Assembly (NCBI GenBank): GCA_019247135.1
Contig: JAFAPL010000843.1
Coordinates: 1 to 5,126 of the forward strand
Length of the DNA: 5,126 nucleotides
From: Chloroflexota bacterium
GTDB lineage: Bacteria > Chloroflexota > UBA6077 > CF-72
Direction: 5' to 3'
Within the stretch, counting starts at the first letter, position 1, and every line of letters starts with the position of its first letter. A model generated the notes under the pieces. It was not told the origin of the DNA, made no database searches, and saw nothing but the letters and a program-made list of their open reading frames with translations. Position numbers and translations under genes: made by a program. Positions 1-5,126 of the stretch are shown here, piece by piece.

Positions 1-250
1 AAGCGTCACGGTTGTGACGCGGCCCAGAGACCAGCCAACAGGCCGTCACGTCAAGCGTCACCGTTGTGACGCGGCGCGAGACCAGCCGACAGGAGGTAAC
101 CTGAAGCGTCACGGTTGTGACGCGGCGCCGAGACCAAACAACAGGCGCCTCACGTGGAGCGTCACGGCTGTGACACTCGCGGCGCGATTACCACACGGGC
201 GTCACGTAGGCCGTCACGTGGCGGTTGAAAAACGTCAGCTGGACGTCACG
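1..250. repeat. Tandem array of palindromic repeats, about 52 bp period
   Basis: Units begin at 1, 53, 104, 157 and, in decayed form, 209. The spacings are 52, 51, 53 and 52 bp. Each of the first three units opens with a perfect inverted repeat of 7-bp arms GCGTCAC/GTGACGC around a 4-nt centre, at 3-20, 55-72 and 106-123. The centre is GGTT, CGTT and GGTT respectively. Unit 4 (159-176) has centre GGCT and one mismatch in the right arm (GTGACAC). The first 23 nt of units 1 and 3 are identical. A second conserved block, GAGACC followed by ACAGG, sits in the middle of units 1-3 and is decayed in unit 4. Extra CGTCACG copies lie near 45, 200, 212 and 244. I see no coding function. Candidate roles are a REP-like element, a cluster of protein-binding sites, or RNA hairpins at the 3' end of the minus-strand gene. 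The array touches the left edge and may be longer. Confidence 0.85.
228..248 (-). terminator. Possible intrinsic terminator of the minus-strand membrane protein gene
   Basis: Read on the minus strand, the TGA stop (248-246) runs straight into a hairpin with arms ACGTC (246-242) and GACGT (236-232) around the 5-nt loop CAGCT. It is followed by a run of T reaching position 228, five T in all, the first of which closes the stem. A G-U wobble could extend the stem by one pair. The stem is short for a GC-rich genome, so this is a weak candidate. The palindromic array that follows could contribute further RNA structure. Confidence 0.35.
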
Positions 251-701
251 AAAGTCGCTGGTCCACAAATGCGACGAACCGCGCGTTGAACGTCGGCCGC
301 ACCCGCTCCCAATACGTTCGTAAATACGCCCGCCGCATCAGCAGATCGGTCGTCGCCACCCACGCCCGCCAGTCATCTTCGTTCATCGACCGCTCGATCA
401 TGTACTGCGTGTGCGCCTCCTCGAGCACCCCGACGAGCAGACTGGCGATGTGAAACCGGCCATCTTGTTCGTCACCACTACTTGTGTCGTCCATCGCGCG
501 CCACAGATCGGGATGCTCGATGAACAGCTCGCTCACGCGGTCCAGACGCGCCTGCAAAGTCATCCGCGCGCTCGTGAGCAGGGTGGCCCGCGTCTCGCGC
601 ACCAGTGCACGCGAGGCCCATGCGTAATATCCCGTCAAGATGACGAGCACCAGGGTCGCGACTGCCTGCACGCCTGTCGAATGTGCGTCGAGCCAGTCCA
701 T
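246..701 (-). CDS. Small protein with one N-terminal membrane helix, unknown function
   Basis: I do not recognise the family. From the ATG at 701 the product is 151 residues. It opens MDWLDAHSTG and then has one hydrophobic helix at about residues 10-29 (VQAVATLVLVILTGYYAWAS), followed by basic residues (RALVRETR). The positive-inside rule therefore suggests an outside N-terminus and a cytoplasmic remainder. The rest looks helical and charged, with aromatic-rich stretches (HPDLWRAMDD near the middle, DDWRAWVATTDLL and RTYWERVRP near the end). No catalytic motif is visible. An in-frame ATG at 731 would add ten residues. I prefer 701 because an AGG lies 8 nt upstream of it, while nothing like a ribosome binding site precedes 731, and because such proteins often begin just before the helix. 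The gene is divergent from the DUF1800 gene and ends at the palindromic array. Its stop codon lies within an array-like CGTCACG motif. Confidence 0.7.
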   Translation of the reverse strand: MDWLDAHSTGVQAVATLVLVILTGYYAWASRALVRETRATLLTSARMTLQARLDRVSELFIEHPDLWRAMDDTSSGDEQDGRFHIASLLVGVLEEAHTQYMIERSMNEDDWRAWVATTDLLMRRAYLRTYWERVRPTFNARFVAFVDQRLS

Positions 702-731
702 GGTTGCGGCCTGAGTTGTACCCGAAGGCAT

Positions 732-903
732 CCGATGCCGTGGCGGGGAGCATCCTGTCCCGCACCTCGGACCACGGACAAGTGCCCGCCGCGCGGCCCA
801 GGCGTCGCTCGTCTGAACCGGCGAAGCACGAGTTAGAACTCATTTAACTTTCGTCGGCCGCGGACCTGCGATAGCGTGAGGCCTTTCAGAGTAAGGGGGG
901 ATT
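732..903. other. Non-coding region between divergent genes
   Basis: This stretch separates the minus-strand membrane protein gene from the rightward DUF1800 gene and should hold promoters for both. Most of it is GC-rich, with an AT-rich island at about 831-851. Inside the island is an inverted repeat of 5-bp arms, AGTTA (831-835) and TAACT (845-849), around 9 nt, which could be an operator. I could not find a convincing -35/-10 pair with normal spacing on either strand. Open frames across this stretch overlap each other and the flanking genes and show no recognisable protein. Confidence 0.5.
893..900 (+). promoter_or_regulatory. Ribosome binding site of the DUF1800 gene
   Basis: The purine run AAGGGGGG ends 3 nt before the ATG at 904. 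Its AAGG core lies 7 nt from the start. It is a good match to the anti-Shine-Dalgarno sequence and fixes the start at 904. Confidence 0.7.
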
Positions 904-2205
904 ATGGCCTTCGAATCTGAACGGACCCGAGTCGCGCACCTGCTGCGGCGCGCCGGTTTCGGCTCGACCGAAGCCGAGCTCGAGCAATACACCGCGCTCG
1001 GCTTCATGGGCGCCCTCGATCGCTTGCTCAACTATGACCAGGTCGACGACTCCGCGACCGAAGCTCTTGTCGCAACCATTGACGCGAGCAGCATGGAGGG
1101 CGCGCGCTACGGCTGGCTCACGCGGATGCTGAACACGCAGCATCCGCTGCAGGAGAAAATGACGCTCTTCTGGCACACTCATTTCGCAACCGCGGCCAGC
1201 AAGGTGCGCCGGCCCGCGCTGATGCTCGGTCAGATCCAGCTGTTCCGCGACAATGCGTTGGGAAATTTTGAGTCGCTCCTCCAGCAGGTCACGCGTGATC
1301 CCGCGATGCTGCAATGGCTCGACAACAATCAGAATCGCAAGGGTCGACCAAATGAGAACTACGCCCGGGAGGTGATGGAGCTCTTCACCATGGGCATCGG
1401 CAACTACACCGATGCTGATGTGAAAGAGGCCGCGCGTGCTTTCACCGGTTACACGGCCACGCGCGCGGGCGAGTTCACGTTCAATGCCGACCAGCACGAC
1501 GACGGCGACAAGACCATTCTCGGCGTGACGCGCAACTTTGACGCGGACGACGTCCTCGCAATGCTCGTCCGTCACCCGGCTACCGCGCGGCGCCTCACGA
1601 CCCGGCTGTTCGCGTTTTTCGTCTACGACAACCCGAGCGACGAAACAGTCGACCGTCTCGCGTACACTTATGCGAACAGTGGTTTTTCCATCCGCGAGGT
1701 CGTGCGCGACATTTTGTCCGGACCGGAGTTTCTGTCGCAGCAAGCCTTCCACGGCCAGGTGAAGCAGCCCGTTGAGCTGGTGATCGGGGCACTGAAAGCG
1801 CTGAATGTTCAAAATATTGGCCCGGATCTCCCACAGGCCACCCGTCGGATGGGACAGGACCTGCTGAATCCGCCCGACGTGAGCGGCTGGAAGCAGGGTG
1901 ACGGGTGGATCAGCGCGGCAACCATGATCGAACGACTGAATTTCGCCGAGCGCCTCGCGGCTGCCGGCACACCGTCCGACCCGTATTTTGTCGACGTGGC
2001 GGGACAGTTACACACGCACGGGCTGCAGTCAGAGTCCGCGGTGGTGGACTACTACCTGGACCTGCTCGTCGACGGAGCCGCGACGGCTGAAGCGCGGCAA
2101 TCACTCATTGATTTGCTGAATGCCGATGGCGGCCTGAACGGACCCGACAACGTGCGCGGAATGCTGCAAATTGCCATGTCGCTGCCGACCCATCAGCTGG
2201 CGTAG
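904..2205 (+). CDS. DUF1800 domain-containing protein
   Basis: The product has 433 residues and matches the DUF1800 family along its whole length. Family hallmarks appear in order: RVAHLLRRAGFG (9-20), FWHTHF (89-94), NENYAREVMELFT (150-162), YTDADVKEAARAFTGY (from 168), HPATARRL (224-231) leading into FFVYD, and PPDVSGW (323-329) before a WIS segment. The biochemical function of the family is not established. Members are typically encoded next to a DUF1501 protein, as here, where the partner starts 20 bp downstream. The pair is often found in bacteria with large secretomes. No signal peptide or membrane helix is visible at the N-terminus, which starts directly in the domain. The length is at the short end for the family. 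A strong ribosome binding site supports the chosen ATG. The family call is firm; the role and location are open. Confidence 0.93.
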   Translation: MAFESERTRVAHLLRRAGFGSTEAELEQYTALGFMGALDRLLNYDQVDDSATEALVATIDASSMEGARYGWLTRMLNTQHPLQEKMTLFWHTHFATAASKVRRPALMLGQIQLFRDNALGNFESLLQQVTRDPAMLQWLDNNQNRKGRPNENYAREVMELFTMGIGNYTDADVKEAARAFTGYTATRAGEFTFNADQHDDGDKTILGVTRNFDADDVLAMLVRHPATARRLTTRLFAFFVYDNPSDETVDRLAYTYANSGFSIREVVRDILSGPEFLSQQAFHGQVKQPVELVIGALKALNVQNIGPDLPQATRRMGQDLLNPPDVSGWKQGDGWISAATMIERLNFAERLAAAGTPSDPYFVDVAGQLHTHGLQSESAVVDYYLDLLVDGAATAEARQSLIDLLNADGGLNGPDNVRGMLQIAMSLPTHQLA

Positions 2206-2210
2206 GCGAG

Positions 2211-2219
2211 GGAGGAAGG
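2211..2219 (+). promoter_or_regulatory. Ribosome binding site that decides the DUF1501 start
   Basis: GGAGGAAGG lies in the 20-bp gap after the DUF1800 stop. Its end is 6 nt before the ATG at 2226 and immediately abuts the in-frame TTG at 2220. The spacing favours the ATG, giving a protein that begins MTITRRDFL. Confidence 0.7.
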
Positions 2220-2225
2220 TTGACC

Positions 2226-3452
2226 ATGACCATCACTCGTCGAGACTTTCTCAGCAAGGGCGCATTACTGGTCGTCGCCGGAGTTACGGCGCCATCGTTT
2301 ATCGCGCGTACGGCACTCGCGCTGCAGAACAACACCCCCAACAACCAGAAGATTCTCGTCGCGGTTCAGCTCACCGGCGGCAACGATGGACTCAACACGC
2401 TCATTCCGTTCGGCGATCCGGGTTACTTCCAGGCGCGCTCCTCACTCGCAATTCAGACCAGCGACATCCTCCCGCTGACTGATACCGTCGGACTCCACCC
2501 GCGCATGGCCGGCCTCAAGCAACTGTACGACAACGGATTGGTCGCGGTCGTACAGGGCGTCGGCTATCCCAATCCAAATCGTTCGCACTTCCGGAGCATG
2601 GATATCTGGCACTCCGCGCGACCGGACACGTTCGAGCGGACCGGCTGGCTTGGACGGTATCTGGACGCGTGTCAGTGTGGACAGGACCGACCGTTGCCAG
2701 CCATCAGTGCTGGCGACACGCTCAATTCCATCTTCTATACAGAACACACGCTCGTCCCGGCGGTCGCGAACATCGGCGCGTTCTCAGTGCATACGCAAAA
2801 GACGAGCACACGGTCGATGGACACGCTGAAAAACATCTACAACCAGGCGGGGTACTGGTCGACTCACGAGGCGCTGATCCGCAAGACAACGCTCGGCGCA
2901 CTCGACGGATCGGCGCAATTGCAACGCGCGGCTGCCGCCTACAAGACTCCAGTGGAGTACCCGACAAACAGTCCCATCGCGGAGCAGCTGCGCATGGTGG
3001 CGCAGATCATCGCCGGCGACCTCGGGACCCGGGTCTTTTCGGTACAGCTGGGCGGGTTCGACACCCACGCCGCCCAGTCCAACCAGCAGGCCAACTTGCT
3101 GGGCCAGTTGAGTGATGCGCTGACCGCATTCGTTTCCGACCTGGAAGCCATGGGCAAGCAGGACGACGTGCTCATCATGACCTTCTCTGAGTTCGGCCGG
3201 CGGGTCGCGCAGAACGGTTCGAACGGAACTGACCATGGAACGGCGGAGCCGATGTTCGTCATCGGCCGTGGTGTCCAGGCGGGACTACATGGGACCTACC
3301 CAAGCCTGCAGGATCTGGACGACAACGGCGACCTGAAGTTCAGCACAGACTTTCGACAAGTCTTCGCGTCCGTGTTGCAGGATCACCTGAGCGTCGACCC
3401 CGCGCCCGTTCTGACCGGCGACTACGGGCGCCTTCCACTGATGCATGCTTGA
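2226..3452 (+). CDS. DUF1501 domain-containing protein, Tat-exported
   Basis: The product has 408 residues from the ATG at 2226 and belongs to the DUF1501 family, distantly related to the alkaline phosphatase/sulfatase superfamily. The N-terminus is a textbook Tat signal: TRRDFLSKG (4-12), a hydrophobic stretch, and a likely cleavage site after ALA at 30-32. It should therefore be exported already folded. Family motifs follow: TGGNDGLNT (50-58), NRSHFRSMDIW (from 118), TGWLGRYLD, GGFDTH (276-281), TFSEFGRR (319-326) and DHGTAEPMF (336-344). The acidic and His residues in GGNDG, GGFDTH and DHG sit where metal ligands are expected in this superfamily, so the metal site looks intact; that is inference. 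No substrate is established. The gene follows the DUF1800 gene by 20 bp and is probably cotranscribed with it. Confidence 0.93.
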   Translation: MTITRRDFLSKGALLVVAGVTAPSFIARTALALQNNTPNNQKILVAVQLTGGNDGLNTLIPFGDPGYFQARSSLAIQTSDILPLTDTVGLHPRMAGLKQLYDNGLVAVVQGVGYPNPNRSHFRSMDIWHSARPDTFERTGWLGRYLDACQCGQDRPLPAISAGDTLNSIFYTEHTLVPAVANIGAFSVHTQKTSTRSMDTLKNIYNQAGYWSTHEALIRKTTLGALDGSAQLQRAAAAYKTPVEYPTNSPIAEQLRMVAQIIAGDLGTRVFSVQLGGFDTHAAQSNQQANLLGQLSDALTAFVSDLEAMGKQDDVLIMTFSEFGRRVAQNGSNGTDHGTAEPMFVIGRGVQAGLHGTYPSLQDLDDNGDLKFSTDFRQVFASVLQDHLSVDPAPVLTGDYGRLPLMHA

Positions 3453-3489
3453 AGGGTGATACGCTGTGCTACCTACACGGGGGGTTACC

Positions 3490-3494
3490 AAAGG
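3490..3494 (+). promoter_or_regulatory. Ribosome binding site that decides the lipoprotein start
   Basis: AAAGG lies 7 nt before the ATG at 3502 but only 1 nt before the in-frame ATG at 3496, so it supports 3502. A competing site is GAAGGG (3451-3456), 9 nt before an in-frame GTG at 3466. That start would add twelve residues ahead of the Tat motif and is less likely but not excluded. Confidence 0.5.
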
Positions 3495-3501
3495 CATGTC
3501 G

Positions 3502-4578
3502 ATGCCTCAGGACAGGCGGACGTTCCTCAGACGTGCAGCGAGGCTCGCCGGCGTTAGCTTCGGCGGCTCGTTACTCGCCGCGTGCGCTCCGGCCGCCGCA
3601 CCCGCGCCGGCGCCAACCACCGCACCCGCGGCACCCCAGGCTGCGCCCGCGCAAACCGGCAGCGTCACCAAACTTACGTACGCCTTCGCCAGCATCAATC
3701 CGCTCCACTACGTTGCGGCCGTGGCGGGTGAGAAGCCTGACCTCGCGGCCCGGTTCGGCATCGAGATCGATCCACTCCAGACAACCAACTCACCCAACGC
3801 GGTCAATGCACTTGTTGGCGGATCAGTGGATGTCGCCGCCGTCACGCCGGACTCCGCGTGGCCGGCGCAGGACAAAGTGGCGGACCTCAAGCAGGTCATG
3901 GCCATCGCCGACGGCACGCCATATGTCCTGATCGCACAACCGGAGATCAAGAAAGCAGCTGATCTCAAGGGCGCCACGTTTGGAGCTTCCGCCGTGCGCG
4001 GCGGCGCGGATACGACGGCCATCCGCATCATGATGCTCGAAAACGGACTGAAGGACAGCGACTACACCGTTGTCCAGGCAGGCAGTGTTTCCGACCGCAC
4101 GTCCGCCATGAAAGCCAGGTCGATCCAGGCGCTCGCGCAGCTGGAGCCGCAAGCGTCGTTGTTGCGCGACGCCGGCTTTCCTGAAATCGACAACGCGAAC
4201 AACTATCCAGCGTTGAAAGGTGTGCATTCCATCGCTCTGCTCGCGAAACAAGGATGGTACACTGGTTCCACTGCCGAGACCGCGCGCAATTTCGTGAAAG
4301 CATGGGACGCCATTACTAAATGGATCTACGATCCCGCCAACAAGGGCGAAGTCCTCGCAATCACGAAGAAGACGATGCAGGTCGGAGATGCCGCCGCGCA
4401 GGCTGGGTACGATCTCCATGTGACAGGTAAGTCAGTCTCCGCCGACTTGCAAATCAACGAAAAATACATGCAGCAATTCCTCGAGAATCAAAAGCGACTG
4501 GGCAGTGATGCACCACTGCCGAGCGACCCCATGAAGTACGTCGATAATAGCCTGGTCGACGCGGCGCTCAAGAGCTGA
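3502..4578 (+). CDS. ABC transporter substrate-binding lipoprotein, NMT1/SsuA/TauA type
   Basis: From the ATG at 3502 the product has 358 residues. The N-terminus combines a twin-arginine motif (DRRTFLRRA, 4-12) with a lipobox, LAAC, whose cysteine is residue 28. The protein should thus be exported by Tat and anchored by lipid. A flexible Ala/Pro linker (about 29-52) leads into a type II periplasmic-binding fold. Typical segments of the nitrate/sulfonate/taurine-type family are visible: NPLHYVAAVAGEKPDLAARFGIEID early on, NALVGGSVDVA (102-112), and ADLKGATFG (153-161) followed by the MMLENGL helix. The protein captures a small solute and delivers it to the permease encoded 3 bp downstream. 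The substrate cannot be read from the sequence. Sulfonates, nitrate, pyrimidine precursors and aromatic acids are all possible for this family. Family confidence is high and substrate confidence is nil. Confidence 0.9.
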   Translation: MPQDRRTFLRRAARLAGVSFGGSLLAACAPAAAPAPAPTTAPAAPQAAPAQTGSVTKLTYAFASINPLHYVAAVAGEKPDLAARFGIEIDPLQTTNSPNAVNALVGGSVDVAAVTPDSAWPAQDKVADLKQVMAIADGTPYVLIAQPEIKKAADLKGATFGASAVRGGADTTAIRIMMLENGLKDSDYTVVQAGSVSDRTSAMKARSIQALAQLEPQASLLRDAGFPEIDNANNYPALKGVHSIALLAKQGWYTGSTAETARNFVKAWDAITKWIYDPANKGEVLAITKKTMQVGDAAAQAGYDLHVTGKSVSADLQINEKYMQQFLENQKRLGSDAPLPSDPMKYVDNSLVDAALKS

Positions 4579-4581
4579 CGG

Positions 4582-5126
4582 ATGGCTGATGTAGCTCTCG
4601 AGCTCGACGTTTCGCAACCCCGTCATGAGTCGGCGTTGTTGCGGTGGTATCGCGCGAATGCGTCGACCGCGCGCGGATTGCTGTCCTTTGCCGTCGTCGC
4701 CGTGGTGTGGGAGATCGCGGGGCGCAGTGGTCGCTGGCCGCTCATCATTGCGCCACTTTCGGATATCTGGACGAAATTCATCCAGCTGGCGGCTACCGGT
4801 GAGCTCGAGCGGCACATCCTCGTCAGCGTCAACGAGTTCATCATCGGCTTCGCCATCGCTGCCGTGTTTGGAATCGTGCTTGGAGTCGCCATCGCGATCA
4901 GCCAGACAACGCGCGACATCGTCGATCCGTGGGTGTCCGCGATCTACGCGACGCCGACCGTGGCGTTGGCGCCGATGTTCATCTTTATCTTCGGAATCGA
5001 CTCCGCATCGAAGGTCGCCGTCGTATTTCTGCTGGCTGTCTTTCCGATTGTCATCAACACTGCAACGGGCATTCGCTCGACTGACCAGGTCTACGTTGAC
5101 GCCGCACGCTCGTTCTGCGCCAATCG
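4582..5126 (+). CDS. ABC transporter permease, SsuC/TauC type, cut by the window end
   Basis: An open frame of 181 codons runs from the ATG at 4582 off the right edge. Only the N-terminal two thirds or so of a typical permease of about 260 residues is present. After a polar N-terminus come hydrophobic helices at about 33-47 (LLSFAVVAVVWEIAG), 86-106 (FIIGFAIAAVFGIVLGVAIAI), 127-139 (VALAPMFIFIFGI) and 145-160. The segment SAIYATPTVALAPMF (119-133) is characteristic of the BPD_transp_1 domain in this importer family. The frame ends within the EAA loop, DAARSFCAN (173-181), which docks the ATPase. The glycine usual in that loop is a cysteine here (179). The start lies 3 bp after the lipoprotein stop with only a weak AAGAG upstream, suggesting translational coupling. 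The permease and lipoprotein form one importer; the ATPase gene is outside the window. Confidence 0.9.
   Translation, partial: MADVALELDVSQPRHESALLRWYRANASTARGLLSFAVVAVVWEIAGRSGRWPLIIAPLSDIWTKFIQLAATGELERHILVSVNEFIIGFAIAAVFGIVLGVAIAISQTTRDIVDPWVSAIYATPTVALAPMFIFIFGIDSASKVAVVFLLAVFPIVINTATGIRSTDQVYVDAARSFCAN

Noticed and set aside
186..198. DnaA-box-like sequence TTACCACA suggesting a replication origin with iterons
   Set aside because: It is a single imperfect match. No AT-rich unwinding region and no replication gene lie nearby.
1..208. CRISPR array (palindromic repeats at regular spacing)
   Set aside because: The stretches between palindromes are not unique spacers. They share the GAGACC...ACAGG block and CGTCACG copies. 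The spacing also varies, the palindrome is very short, and no cas gene is visible.
14..289. Open frame of 91 codons with a repeated RDQPTG/KRHxCDAA protein pattern
   Set aside because: The protein repeat only reflects the DNA repeat. The unit spacing is not a constant multiple of three, so the pattern drifts out of frame. The frame has no ribosome binding site and overlaps the end of the opposite-strand gene.
411..843. Open frames on both strands over the membrane protein gene and the region upstream of it
   Set aside because: Their products are rich in Arg, Pro and Cys with no domain, and they conflict with the better-supported gene that has a membrane helix.
886..1812. Long minus-strand open frame of 308 codons
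   Set aside because: It lies antisense to the well-supported DUF1800 gene. Its product shows no recognisable domain, as expected for a shadow frame in GC-rich coding DNA.
3453..3501. Terminator or promoter between the DUF1501 and lipoprotein genes
   Set aside because: The 49-bp gap contains TACGCT (3460-3465), resembling a -10 box, but no -35 at proper distance and no stable hairpin with a T run. Neither call can be supported.
3823..4419. Minus-strand open frame of 198 codons
   Set aside because: It is antisense to the substrate-binding lipoprotein gene, whose family motifs are clear. No domain or start signal supports the reverse frame.

Overview
The window comes from a high-GC bacterial chromosome (roughly 60-65% G+C by eye). 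The best guess is Chloroflexota or a similar soil or aquatic lineage. This rests on three things: a DUF1800/DUF1501 gene pair, two Tat-type signal sequences, and a lipoprotein with a long Ala/Pro linker right after the lipidated cysteine. The placement is inference from gene content and style. There is no rRNA, tRNA or phylogenetic marker gene here.

Layout from left to right. Positions 1-250 carry a tandem array of palindromic DNA: four recognisable units with a spacing of 51-53 bp, plus a decayed fifth. The array may continue beyond the left edge. A small minus-strand gene (246-701, or to 731) encodes an unrecognised protein with one N-terminal membrane helix. It ends inside the edge of the array, at a possible terminator hairpin. 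A non-coding stretch of about 170-200 bp (up to 903) separates it from a rightward gene block.

The rightward block starts with a DUF1800 protein (904-2205) and a Tat-exported DUF1501 protein (2226-3452), 20 bp apart and each with a clear ribosome binding site. They are followed by a Tat-type lipoprotein of the NMT1/SsuA/TauA substrate-binding class (3502-4578). Last is the permease of the same ABC importer (4582 to beyond the right edge), which was readable only by direct translation because it has no stop codon in the window. The ATPase gene is not visible and probably lies further right.

How the genes fit together. DUF1800 and DUF1501 proteins are commonly encoded side by side and probably act together outside the cytoplasm, although their biochemical role is not established. 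The lipoprotein and permease form a nitrate/sulfonate/taurine-type importer whose substrate cannot be read from sequence. All four rightward genes could share a transcript because the gaps are 20, 49 and 3 bp and no terminator is evident, but the DUF pair and the transporter need not be functionally linked.

No clear novel defence or mobile system is visible. The palindromic array is the least ordinary element.
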